Source: Alloyangia pacifica (lineage in GTDB: Bacteria > Pseudomonadota > Alphaproteobacteria > Rhodobacterales > Rhodobacteraceae). From it: a stretch of 64,000 bases of DNA. A program made the translations under genes and the position numbers. The notes below the pieces were generated by a model that searched no databases, was not told where the DNA came from, and worked only from the letters and a program-made list of their open reading frames with translations. The stretch covers positions 1,202,001-1,266,000 of the forward strand of contig NZ_CP022190.1 of the NCBI RefSeq assembly GCF_003111685.1, written 5' to 3'. Positions 44,377-52,788 of this stretch are shown here, one piece after another (the stretch's first letter is position 1; every line of letters starts with the position of its first letter).

Positions 44377-44792
44377 GGATGGGCCTCGAGCGCGTGGACG
44401 ATCTCGGCGATCCGGGACACAGGCACATCCTGCGCGAGCTCGATGACGACCGAACCCCGGACAATCCTGATCGGTGCCTCGGCGCAGGGCAGTTCGGGCT
44501 CAGAGGCAGCCGCGATCTCATCGGGGATGACAAGAGGCGCGAAAACCGGCTCGTCGATCTCGAGCGCAGGCAACACGAGCTTGCCTTCCTTTGCGAGCCG
44601 TCGCCACGCCGTCAGCTGGCTCGGCATGATCTCATAGCGCGCAGCGACACCCGACACCGTCGCCCCGGGCTCCAGCGTCTCGGCTACCGCCTGCGCCTTC
44701 ACGTGTTCCGGCCAGCGCCTCTGACCGGAGGCGAAGACTTCAACAACAAGCGCTGTGAGAAACGAATTCTTTGCGAACATTGCGAAACGCAC
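44370..44792 (-). CDS. tnpA: IS66 accessory protein TnpA
   Basis: A protein of about 140 residues of the IS66 Orf1/TnpA type, with an N-terminal helix-turn-helix (RRWPEHVKAQAVAETLEPGA, then VAARYEIMPSQLTAWRRLAK) likely to bind the element ends. Starts at 44792 or 44780 are both possible. It is the first gene of the IS. Confidence 0.9.
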   Translation of the reverse strand: MRFAMFAKNSFLTALVVEVFASGQRRWPEHVKAQAVAETLEPGATVSGVAARYEIMPSQLTAWRRLAKEGKLVLPALEIDEPVFAPLVIPDEIAAASEPELPCAEAPIRIVRGSVVIELAQDVPVSRIAEIVHALEAHPC

Positions 44793-44865
44793 TCCTTCTC
44801 TTCGGATGCGTATGAACTCGCAACGATGCCTATCGTCGGCAATGTGGGGCGCAGACAGCGTTTAC

Positions 44866-44873
44866 GAAGATCG
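44866..44873. repeat. IS66 target-site duplication, right copy
   Basis: GAAGATCG, identical to 42518-42525. In the uninterrupted mntP gene one copy would encode part of the GAIF-GVIEA junction. Confidence 0.92.
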
Positions 44874-44994
44874 CCCCAGTGCGCAAGGTCATCGAGAGGC
44901 CGGGCCGGTCCTCTGTCGTGCCTTTCCCGACGGAGGCGTCGAATGCGTCAATCGACATCGAGATGGCAAGCACTCCAATGGAAAGTGGAGACAT

Positions 44995-45552
44995 GGATGG
45001 TTTCCTTGGGGCTGTGCCGGGCGACGTATGGACTCCGCCCGCAGAGCCACTTCGCCACGGTCTTGCAAAACCCGTTGCGTCGGACACGCCACGCGGCTTT
45101 TCCGCGAGTATGTTGACGTGCCCCCGCCGCGAAAGCGGTCGCTACTCCCTGATGCCTTCGCATATGGGGTGCCTCCGCATAAATGTCAAATACAAACAGT
45201 ATCTTAAAGTGCGCCTCATTCGCAGACGCGCGCCAATACTAAGCCAGAATGCTGGGCGACATATCATCGGAGTTGGATCAGTTCCGCATGTCCGCGTAGT
45301 CCGCAAAAATGTGAGTTTGCCCGTGCCTTGGCTTCGCAAACGCGGCGAATGGCAGGTCTTGGGAAGCGAAACGCCTGTCAATTCCGAGCTCTTCGCCTGA
45401 GCGAAGCGCTTACCGGGAGGGCATGCTGCAATACACCCGCTCCCGGCAAGCTGGTTTCTGACCAAAGTTCCGGCGGGTTTCGGTTGCTACAGAAACCTTC
45501 TGCCAAGACATGGGGTCCGGCCTTCAAGGCGAGGTCGGGCGATCCGCAGACG
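44995..45552. other. mntP leader and intergenic DNA
   Basis: No gene is supported in these 558 bases. On the mntP strand the 90 bases before the start contain a nested stem: GGCGA pairs with TCGCC around an inner GGCTC/GGAGTC hairpin with asymmetric internal loops. It resembles a structured leader. MntP genes elsewhere are often under Mn(II) riboswitches, but the yybP-ykoY consensus was not recognised here. Confidence 0.3.
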
Positions 45553-46092
45553 TCAGTCTATCGGCATCATCAGATGGGCATAGGGTGTCCCTGGCCACAT
45601 GACCCAAGGCTGACCTGAGTCCTCGGGAACCTCCGTCGGGTAGCTGTCGAGCAGCGGCTTGGCACCCGAGCCGAGAAGCATCACCTGAGGCCCGGTGACG
45701 ACCCAGTTGTTGTCTGCCGCCTCGCTCTCGGCATAGGGATCTGTGTTGCTTGCGCCCTCGTCCCCGAGCAGCATGTAAACGAAGCCGAGCGTATCCGGCG
45801 GACCTTCATTCATCATCCAGGCTTGCAGAAAGCTCATCGCCCCTCCGTCGGCACACATCGGATTGGTGCCGGGGTACATGCAGGTCCAGCCGTTGGTGCC
45901 TTCTCGAAGCACCTGCATTTCGCCGCTTTCGGTGGGGCTCAGCAGGGTTGAATTCGCGAGAACCGCGGCTGGCGCGACGCCATCGAGCCGGTCCATCAAG
46001 CTTCCAACGGTGACTTCGGTGGTCTGACCCAGAGCTGAAGATGCGAGCAGAGCGAAGGCTCCTGCGGTCGCGTAGAGTTTCGGGCAAGTCAT
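45553..46092 (-). CDS. Exported protein of unknown function
   Basis: A 179-residue protein with a signal peptide (AGAFALLASSALGQ). It is rich in Met, Pro and Asp and has two cysteines (WTCMYPGTNPMCAD) that may form a disulfide, plus repeated aromatic-Pro stretches such as MWPGTPYAHLMMPID at the end. No domain is recognised. There is no clear operon partner; the upstream 350 bases to the VOC gene hold nothing recognisable. Confidence 0.7.
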   Translation of the reverse strand: MTCPKLYATAGAFALLASSALGQTTEVTVGSLMDRLDGVAPAAVLANSTLLSPTESGEMQVLREGTNGWTCMYPGTNPMCADGGAMSFLQAWMMNEGPPDTLGFVYMLLGDEGASNTDPYAESEAADNNWVVTGPQVMLLGSGAKPLLDSYPTEVPEDSGQPWVMWPGTPYAHLMMPID

Positions 46093-46443
46093 GGTAGCGT
46101 CCTCCTCCTCAGGTTCACGCTATCGCCGCCCGGGCCTCGACCGCGCGACGGCGGTAGTGCCGCCATCATACGCCTATCCACTTGGGGAGACAAAACATTC
46201 GTCGTTGCGGCTCTGCATTGAAGGAGGCGCAATGGATTGCTCGCTATGGTTGCGTGTCTCCGATGCCTCGCCAGCGTGATGCCGACGTAGGCGGGCATCA
46301 GAGATGCGGGTTCCGAAAGGGACCAAAGTCGCACGCCTCATGCGTGGAGTGATAAGCGGGAATCTTGGAGAACTTTGCGTGCCGCTGCTCGACGCGGAGC
46401 TTTTCAGGCCGACGCGGCGAGCTTTATTGCGGCGGCCCGTGGC
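46093..46443. other. Intergenic, no feature recognised
   Basis: About 350 bases between the secreted protein and the VOC gene. No gene, clear terminator or repeat module was identified. Confidence 0.4.
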
Positions 46444-46941
46444 TTACGCGTAGGCGCCCGCGGAATAGGTCAACTCATAGCTGTGGCTGTAAAGTTCGAA
46501 GATGTTCCCGAAGGGGTCTTCGACGTAAACCATGCGATAGGGTTTCTCGCCCGGAAAGTATTCGCGCACGGGCATTCTCTGCTTGCCGCCTGCGGCGATG
46601 ATCTTCTCGAGAAGTCCTTCGAGATCGGGGTCTTGAATCGCGAAGTGGAAGGTTCCGTGGCGGCGGAAGGCGAAGTTGTCTTCCGGGGCATGGTTTCCCG
46701 CGAACTCGAAAAGTTCGATGCCGATGCCGTCCGCTGTCGAGAGATGCGCGATCCGAATGTGCTTCCAGCCGGGGCCGAAGACATCTGTACACATCACGCC
46801 GATCGCGCTGTCGTCCTCGACGATTTCGCTTGGTTGCATGAGCACGTAAAAGCCCATCACTTCTGAATAAAATTTTACGGCCGCGTCGAGGTCCGGGACG
46901 GAAAGGCCGATGTGAGAAAAGCTGCGGGGCGTCGCGGTCAT
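46444..46941 (-). CDS. VOC (glyoxalase/dioxygenase-fold) family protein
   Basis: A 165-residue vicinal-oxygen-chelate protein with two beta-alpha-beta-beta-beta modules. Metal-ligand positions are His in FSHIGLSVPDLDAAVKFY, Glu in IGIELFEF, His in GTFHFAIQDPDLEGLL and Glu in YVEDPFGNIFELYS. The family includes glyoxalase I, ring-cleaving dioxygenases and resistance proteins, so the reaction is open. It is divergent from a LysR gene, with a perfect dyad between them. Confidence 0.88.
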   Translation of the reverse strand: MTATPRSFSHIGLSVPDLDAAVKFYSEVMGFYVLMQPSEIVEDDSAIGVMCTDVFGPGWKHIRIAHLSTADGIGIELFEFAGNHAPEDNFAFRRHGTFHFAIQDPDLEGLLEKIIAAGGKQRMPVREYFPGEKPYRMVYVEDPFGNIFELYSHSYELTYSAGAYA

Positions 46942-47000
46942 GTCGATCTCCTGTCATTTAAGGTTGCGGGAGATGTAGACAGTCAGCCTCAGCATATGAA

Positions 47001-47020
47001 ATTATCATATTTGATAATTG
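47001..47020. promoter_or_regulatory. LysR-type operator between the VOC and LysR genes
   Basis: AATTATC-ATATTT-GATAATT is a perfect dyad with seven-base arms in a strongly AT-rich window within GC-rich surroundings. It contains T-N(n)-A symmetry of the kind bound by LysR proteins. It lies 60 bases upstream of the VOC start and 24 bases upstream of the LysR start, so it can serve both genes. Confidence 0.7.
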
Positions 47021-47043
47021 TCCAAACAATACGTTATGAAGAG

Positions 47044-47931
47044 ATGCTCAACGCCACGTGGATCGAGACCTTCACCGTCCTCGCCGAAGAGGGGCATTTC
47101 ACCCGCGCTGCGGGGCGGCTGAACATGACTCAGCCCGGCGTGTCGCAGCATTTGCGCAAGCTCGAGCAGCAACTCGGGCAGGCGTTGATCGCGCAGGATG
47201 GCAAGAGTTTCACACTGACCCCGGCAGGAGAGACGGTTCGCGATCTGGGCCTGTCACGGCGTGCCGAGGAACGGGCGTTGCGCGAAGCCATCACACGCGA
47301 TGATCCGAATGTGGGAGAACTTCGGATCGCCTGCTCGGGAAGCTTTGCGATGCTCTTCTATCCGCGCGCCATTGAGATGATGCGCGATGCCCCCGGACTC
47401 GCGATCCATGTCGAGGCGGCGCCGCAGTCCCGGATTCTGTCGGGCGTGCTTGACGGGCGCTTCGACCTTGGCGTGATCGGCGAGGACCCTCGCCACCCAC
47501 GCATCGAGGCGCAACACGTAGGGCGCGAGGAACTGTGCCTCGTGCTGCCCAAGGCTGTTGGCGGGCAGGTGGACTTCGAGCAGCTTGAAGCGCTGGGTCT
47601 CGTCGCTCATCCAGATGTCTATCGCTACGCCGACGAGCTGTTTCCCCCGAACTTTCCTGGGCCCTTCGCCGGTGCCGACAGGCTGAGGGTGCGAAGCTAC
47701 GTCAACCAGATCGGCCAGATACCGGCCCCCGTCGCCGAAGGCGTGGGCTACACCCTACTGCCGCGCAGCGGAGTCGCTGCATATCCACTTGCCGACCGCG
47801 TGGCTGTCGCGCGGTTGCCCACGCCACAATACCAGCAGTTGTGGTCCATATTCCGGCGCGGTCGCACCACAAGTGCGCGCCTTAAACGGATCCGGGGGCT
47901 CATCGAGAACCTCGCGGCCACGCTGGACTGA
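47044..47931 (+). CDS. LysR family transcriptional regulator
   Basis: A 295-residue LysR protein starting at the ATG at 47044 (TGAAGAG just before). Winged helix: WIETFTVLAEEGHFTRAAGR, then LNMTQPGVSQHLRKLEQQLG. Effector domain: ELRIACSGSFAMLFYPRAIE and DGRFDLGVIGEDPRH. It most likely controls the divergent VOC gene through the dyad at 47001-47020. Confidence 0.92.
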   Translation: MLNATWIETFTVLAEEGHFTRAAGRLNMTQPGVSQHLRKLEQQLGQALIAQDGKSFTLTPAGETVRDLGLSRRAEERALREAITRDDPNVGELRIACSGSFAMLFYPRAIEMMRDAPGLAIHVEAAPQSRILSGVLDGRFDLGVIGEDPRHPRIEAQHVGREELCLVLPKAVGGQVDFEQLEALGLVAHPDVYRYADELFPPNFPGPFAGADRLRVRSYVNQIGQIPAPVAEGVGYTLLPRSGVAAYPLADRVAVARLPTPQYQQLWSIFRRGRTTSARLKRIRGLIENLAATLD

Positions 47932-48043
47932 GCCGCGAGACGATGGTCGGCGAAAGGTAAGGAGCAGCCGACGGATCGGGGGGCTGCTCCACATGACGAA
48001 GGAAGGGCGTGTCTCCCTCCCAATCCATAGGATTCCAAAAGTC

Positions 48044-49132
48044 CTATAAAACAGCCCGCGCAATACGAAGCATCTGAAGCAGTTCGTATTCCGAGTCTTT
48101 CAACTCGACGATCTGGCCGTTCAGAACCGAATAATTGCTACCGGTATCCAGCTGCGGCAGACGATAGAGATCGATCATTTCACGTTGTGTCAGGGCTGCT
48201 GTGGGTGCGATGCGGGGACCGTCAGAGAGGTCTCTCACCTGTGCCAGCTGGTTCACCAAGAGCAACGACCGGTAGTCGTCGTCATCAAGGAGCACTGGCA
48301 TGCCGTCGATCAGAGCATACCGCCGACCATTCGGAGCGGGATCGAGATCGAAGAGGGTCGCGATCTGGTCCGACTGAAGCAACAGATATTCGGGATCCGG
48401 CTCGACATCGAAATCGGAGTCGAGCCAGTCATTTCGACGCTCGAGCCAAAGATCATCGTACCGATCTTCGTCGTAGGATGCCCAGTCGTTGTAGGTTACG
48501 CCATTCTTGGCCAAGCCGGGCGGCACACAGGGCGGGTCTTTCTTGGCAAGGCCCGGGGGGCAATTGCGGTATGTGATCAGCTCATCTTCGGGAATGCCTG
48601 ACACAAGCATCTTCGGCGTCGCCAACGCCAGCGCCGTCGCACCCAGAATACGCGTCATATCACGCCCATCGGGTGCCGGCGTCGAGACGAGGCGGCGAAC
48701 GGCGCTTTCGCGCTCCGCTTCGGAAAAGCCGCGACGGGCCTTTGCGCCATTGCCATTGCCATTGCCAGCGGCCTCCTGCGCGACTTCCTGGCCTTTTGCC
48801 TTGGCCTTCGCGCCACCTGCGTGTTCGGGCTTGCCGTTGCCGTTGCCGTTGCCAGCCTGAGCATCTCCTTTGCCCGGCTTCGCGGAGCCATTGCCCGAGT
48901 GGCTGTTACCCTTCCCGGGATTGCCCTTCCCGCCGTTGCCGTGCCCCTTTTTGATCAGCTTATTGCCGTTGCTGCCGTTCCCGTTCCCGTTGCCATTGTT
49001 GCCTTTGGCAAGCCAGAGGTGCTGCGCGCCGACTGTCTCAGCGAAGCCGCGCTCGGCGTGGATAGGGGCCGCAGTCAGGGATGTAGAGGACAGTGCAAGC
49101 GCCAAGGCGCTGCCGATTAGTAATCTACTCAT
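48044..49132 (-). CDS. Exported protein with Gly/Asn/Lys-rich low-complexity region
   Basis: A 362-residue protein with a signal peptide (LLIGSALALALSSTSLTA). About residues 45-135 are low complexity, built from GNGNG, GKGNPGKGN and similar short repeats. The C-terminal half is ordered: NCPPGLAKKDPPCVPPGLAK (two Cys and a PPGLAK repeat) and YALIDGMPVLLDDDDYRSLL, with a related VLNGQIVELKDSEYELLQML at the end. The basic Gly/Asn tract looks flexible and surface-like. The ATG at 49132 is preferred to that at 49156 for its AAGGAAAGG ribosome site. The function is unknown; it may be a cell-envelope or matrix protein. Confidence 0.75.
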   Translation of the reverse strand: MSRLLIGSALALALSSTSLTAAPIHAERGFAETVGAQHLWLAKGNNGNGNGNGSNGNKLIKKGHGNGGKGNPGKGNSHSGNGSAKPGKGDAQAGNGNGNGKPEHAGGAKAKAKGQEVAQEAAGNGNGNGAKARRGFSEAERESAVRRLVSTPAPDGRDMTRILGATALALATPKMLVSGIPEDELITYRNCPPGLAKKDPPCVPPGLAKNGVTYNDWASYDEDRYDDLWLERRNDWLDSDFDVEPDPEYLLLQSDQIATLFDLDPAPNGRRYALIDGMPVLLDDDDYRSLLLVNQLAQVRDLSDGPRIAPTAALTQREMIDLYRLPQLDTGSNYSVLNGQIVELKDSEYELLQMLRIARAVL

Positions 49133-49156
49133 GTCAAACGCCTTTCCTTTGGGCAT

Positions 49157-49466
49157 TTAACGCGACAAGTGGACAAGCCGTTCCTTGCAGTCGGTTGCCA
49201 TCGGAATCGAGAGGCCCTTTCGCCTCAAGGTTCTTGACGACGCGCGACGCATGAGCCATCGGCAGCAAAGATTCGGGCCCCTTCAACCTTCTCATGAAAA
49301 CCTATCGGCGCGCCGGTATCACCATCGGACTGCGGGGAGCCAGTTTCAGACCTTTAGGCAAAGGGGCAACAAGCGCAGAAGCGCGGCGTGCTTGATCCGA
49401 TGACGGGCGTCAGGTGATCCTCTTGCGCCGCGGCTCAGGCCGGCCTCCAACATTCTCGTCAACTGG
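49157..49466. other. Intergenic, no feature recognised
   Basis: About 310 bases between the Gly/Asn-rich protein gene and element A copy 2. No gene or repeat module is identified. Confidence 0.4.
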
Positions 49467-50515
49467 GGCGCTGTTGCACAAATCAGATGATTACCGCAGT
49501 TCCCCTTTCCCCGGACACACTTATCCCAGGGCCACGGTGACCGGGATGCCGAGGGCAGTGAAGCGGTTCATCACCGCCGCACGGAGCTGAACTTCGGCAA
49601 CCTGGCGGTCGAAGTCGCGGGACATCAGCTTCTGTCCGAGTAGCTTTACGCAGTTCATTTTCGTCTCCACCCTGCTACGTCGGTGGTAGCCGCTCCAGTT
49701 CCGCCACAGCGCCCGGCCAAGATGCTTTGACGTCCGCAGTATCTCGTTGCGCGCTCGGGCTCCTGCCGTGTCCGGCTTCCAGGGTCTCGCGTTGCGGCGG
49801 GGCGGAATGATTGCTGCCGCACCGCGGTCAGCGATGGCGTCGTGGCAGGCGCGCGTGTCGTAGGCACCGTCTGCTGTAACGGTGGCGATCTCCTGATCCG
49901 GGGGCAGCTGGGCAAGCAGGTCCGGCAGCATCGGCGCGTCGCCGACATTGCTGGAGGTGACCTCGACCGCCCGGATCTCCAGCGTTTCCTCATCGATCCC
50001 GAGGTGGAGCTTGCGCCAGACCCTTCGTTTCGAGCCGCCATGCTTGCGCGTGTGCCACTCGCCTTCGCCTTCCACCTTGATGCCGGTGCTGTCCACGAGC
50101 AGATGCAGCGGCCCCTTGGAACCGCGATACGGGATCGTCACGCTCAAAGTCTTCTGGCGACGTGACAGAGTGCTGAAGTCCGGCACGGACCAGCCGAGCC
50201 CGGACAGTTCGAGCAGGCTCGCCACGAAACCGGTCGCTTGGCGGAGCGGCAGCCCGAGGAGTGTCTTGAGGGTGAGGCAGGCCTGGATCGCAGCGTCGCT
50301 ATAGGCCTGCTGACGGCCGCGACGCCCCGACGGAATGGCTTCCCAATGCATCGAGGGATCGAACCAAACGGTCAGTGATCCGCGCTGCCTCAGCGCCTGA
50401 TTGTAGCTTTGCCAGTTGGTGGTCTTGTAGGTCGTCTTCGGAGGTCTGCTCATACCTTCCGGCTACTACATTGGATTCACGAGGTGAATCCCTCGCCCCT
50501 TTGTGCAACAACGCC
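49467..50515 (-). mobile_element. IS5-family element A, copy 2
   Basis: 1,049 bp, with the same ends as the copy at 10312 but in inverted orientation. The flanking nonamers GTCAACTGG and TTTCTAGAC do not match each other. It is in direct orientation with copy 3, 4 kb away. Confidence 0.93.
49521..50453 (-). CDS. IS5-family DDE transposase, element A copy 2
   Basis: A 310-residue transposase, intact and nearly identical to copies 1 and 3; the visible difference is SGRRGRQQ in place of SARRGRQQ. Near identity of the three copies indicates recent spread or recombination within this genome. Confidence 0.95.
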   Translation of the reverse strand: MSRPPKTTYKTTNWQSYNQALRQRGSLTVWFDPSMHWEAIPSGRRGRQQAYSDAAIQACLTLKTLLGLPLRQATGFVASLLELSGLGWSVPDFSTLSRRQKTLSVTIPYRGSKGPLHLLVDSTGIKVEGEGEWHTRKHGGSKRRVWRKLHLGIDEETLEIRAVEVTSSNVGDAPMLPDLLAQLPPDQEIATVTADGAYDTRACHDAIADRGAAAIIPPRRNARPWKPDTAGARARNEILRTSKHLGRALWRNWSGYHRRSRVETKMNCVKLLGQKLMSRDFDRQVAEVQLRAAVMNRFTALGIPVTVALG

Positions 50516-50907
50516 TTTCTAGACCTCCACCCGCGATAGAGAGTCAACCAATTGATTTTGCGAAAAAAATAAATTTTCTTGAAGCCTTGAAAGCGCCCTA
50601 GGCGGCTCCTTTCGGGGTCAAGCCTGCTGCCTGAACGAAAAACTATGCGAAGTGACCGCTGAGGCAGCGGACCCTTTCGCAGAAAAGCCAAGCGATGGAA
50701 CGAGGCGAAAAGCCCCCAAAATGCCGTTACGGCAGCGATCCGCGGCGCTCCTGGTCATACCGGAACACACAACCAATGGATGACTTAAAATCCATAACTC
50801 TATCTATACGTGTTTTCGGCAGTCATGATCCTCGCGTGAACCGAAGCCTAGGGCTCAAAGAACTGTGTAATATGAACCAACGGAACTAAAGGATCTCTGA
50901 TCCGCGT
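50516..50907. other. Intergenic, no feature recognised
   Basis: About 390 bases between element A copy 2 and the enolase-superfamily gene. The start (near 50555-50580) is AT-rich with poly-A tracts. No gene is supported. Confidence 0.4.
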
Positions 50908-52017
50908 TTAGCTTGCGGTCAAATCCAGCCCCTTTACCCGCGACGCGGCAAGCCTGTCCTCGTCCCAATCGATCCCGAGACCGGGGCTGTCGCTCGGGTA
51001 GGCCCGACGGTTCTCCATCCGCATCGGCGCCTTGGTCAGTTCATCAAGCTGCGGGATGTATTCCAGCCACGGCGCATTCGGGATCGCGCAGACGAGGCTT
51101 ACGTGCAGTTCCATCAGGAAGTGCGGACAGACCGGCACATTGTGCGCCTCCGCCATGTGGGCGACCTTCATCCAGGGGGTGATCCCTCCGATGCGCGCGA
51201 CGTCCACTTGCACGATGCTTGCCGCGTTTCCGACGAGGTAGTCCTTGAACTGGCTCAGAGAATACATGCTCTCGCCAACGGCGACCGGCACCGAGGTTCG
51301 CGCCGACAGGACCGCGTGAGAGGCCACGTCGTCGGCCGGCATCGGCTCTTCGAACCAGGCGATGGCGAGCGGCTCGAGCACCTTCGCGCGCCGGGTCGCC
51401 TCGGCGAGATTGAAGGACTGGTTGGCATCCACCATGATCTCGAACGCGGGCCCCACGGCCTCGCGGACCGCTGTGAGCCGCTCCCGGTCCTCGCTCAGGT
51501 GCGGGCGCCCGATCTTGACCTTGCTGCCCGCGAACCCGGCGGCCTGCGCCGAAAGCGCATCGGCGACAAGATCGTCCGTCTCGATGTGCAGCCAGCCGCC
51601 TTCGGTCGTGTACATCGGAACGCTGTCTTTCGCCCCTCCCAGCATGCGCCAAAGCGGCAGCCCCGCCCGCTTGCAGCGCAGGTCCCAGAGCGCCGTGTCC
51701 ACGGCTGCCAGCGCGAGCGAGGTGATCGCCCCGACGCTGGTTGCATGGCTGGAAAACAGCAGGTCGCGCCAGATGCGCTGGATCGCCTCGGCCTCCTGCC
51801 CGATCAGCCGGGGAACCAGTGTCTCGCGCAGAAGCGACATAATGGCAGGACCGCCCTGCCCGATCGTGTAGGAATAGCCAAGCCCGCTTGCGCCTTCGGC
51901 ATCCGTGATCCGCACGAAGGGCGTTTCCTGGCTCACGAAGCTCTGGATCGCGTCCGTGCGCTTCACCTTCGGAAGCAGGTTCACCATGAATATCTCGACG
52001 CGCTCGATCTTGGCCAT
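50908..52017 (-). CDS. Mandelate racemase/muconate lactonizing enzyme (enolase superfamily)
   Basis: A 369-residue enolase-superfamily enzyme that abstracts a proton next to a carboxylate. Catalytic features: the KxK pair at Lys 166/168 (SKVKIG), metal ligands Asp 197 (VDANQ), Glu 223 (WFEEPM) and Glu 249 (VGES), and a His 299 region (CPHFLMELH). KxK plus a later His suggests a racemase/epimerase or acid-sugar dehydratase rather than plain muconate cycloisomerase; the substrate is not assignable. No catabolic partner genes lie within the IS-bounded segment. Confidence 0.9.
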   Translation of the reverse strand: MAKIERVEIFMVNLLPKVKRTDAIQSFVSQETPFVRITDAEGASGLGYSYTIGQGGPAIMSLLRETLVPRLIGQEAEAIQRIWRDLLFSSHATSVGAITSLALAAVDTALWDLRCKRAGLPLWRMLGGAKDSVPMYTTEGGWLHIETDDLVADALSAQAAGFAGSKVKIGRPHLSEDRERLTAVREAVGPAFEIMVDANQSFNLAEATRRAKVLEPLAIAWFEEPMPADDVASHAVLSARTSVPVAVGESMYSLSQFKDYLVGNAASIVQVDVARIGGITPWMKVAHMAEAHNVPVCPHFLMELHVSLVCAIPNAPWLEYIPQLDELTKAPMRMENRRAYPSDSPGLGIDWDEDRLAASRVKGLDLTAS

Positions 52018-52390
52018 CAGTCCCTCTGGCTTGCGGGTCGGACGTTGGGATGTTGCAATTCTTTGGCGCGGCGGGTCAAGATAATGCCGGAGCGACTTCT
52101 CAACACTCTAAATGCTGCATCTGGCCGCTATTGATCTCCAGCGACTCAAGGTCCGACCGTTCATTTCCGAGCGAATAGCATCGTTCGAGTGCCTTCGTTA
52201 GCTGAGTGCCCGTGCTCGGCACTATTTGGACCAGCTAGGCGCGAGAGCGGCGAGGGTGAAGATGAAGACAGCCATGCTCGGCTGCGCCGTTGCGCCAAAG
52301 CGAAGGCAGCTGGCCCAGTCAGCAGGGTGAATCCGAAGCAAGTCAACTTCTTAGCTGCTGTAGAAACCACGGAGTGCTGCGCGACCGGCA

Positions 52391-52564
52391 GCAAGGCGCA
52401 GGTAGCGGACATGGCGATGCGGCGATCACTATTCTCCCTTCATGACGTGACCGGCCCATAGCTGACCCTGACCCTCGGCCAGGACGCCCCACCGCAGTGT
52501 CACAGAAGCGGCCATTCCTCCTGGCCGCAGCATTTCCCACGACCCGAGGTCGGCAGTGCAGGAC
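52391..52564 (+). repeat. Dispersed repeat cluster between the enolase and 2H genes
   Basis: The 770-base gap 52018-52788 shows no credible gene. 52391-52415 (GCAAGGCGCAGGTAGCGGAC) matches the start of the 60815 unit. 52526-52564 matches 9925-9963. 52240-52330 also reads like a worn member. Confidence 0.55.
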
Positions 52565-52788
52565 TTTCCGGTCGTTCGGCGGCCAACCAATGCAACTGCA
52601 GCATGACAATGGAGGCGCGCGCAGATGCAGCAAGCTGGGTTCTGCGTCGCGGCGAAGATCATGGAAGCGGTCGTTGAAGGCTGCGTCAAACCAGGGAATT
52701 TAATGCCACCTTTCGCTGCGCGTCGTCGCAGCGCCGCCGATGCGGACTATCCGGACACTCTTGATACGCCCTGTCGCAGCGAACTGAC

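Larger units (their letters stand above)
42526..44865 (-). mobile_element. IS66-family insertion sequence inside mntP
   Basis: A 2,340-bp element with 20-bp imperfect inverted repeats: GTAAGCGCTGTCTCCGCCCC at 42526 and, reading inward from 44865, GTAAACGCTGTCTGCGCCCC (two mismatches). It carries tnpA, tnpB and a damaged tnpC on the minus strand. Confidence 0.95.
42086..44994 (-). pseudogene. mntP: MntP-type manganese efflux pump, split by an IS66-family element
   Basis: Two pieces of one 186-residue gene. Residues 1-43 ([20 protein letters not shown] to TLRTGAIF) are encoded at 44866-44994. The rest ([15 protein letters not shown] to [13 protein letters not shown]) is at 42086-42517. The pieces join exactly when the IS66 element 42526-44865 and one copy of its 8-bp target duplication are removed. 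MntP is a six-helix inner-membrane Mn(II) exporter; the Asp of SIDAFDAS and [12 protein letters not shown] are the two repeat signatures. The insertion abolishes the full-length protein. Confidence 0.9.

Noticed and set aside
48700..49020. Repetitive short-period sequence that could look like a CRISPR array
   Set aside because: The repeats are codon-level Gly/Asn/Lys repeats inside an open reading frame, with no regular spacer pattern.
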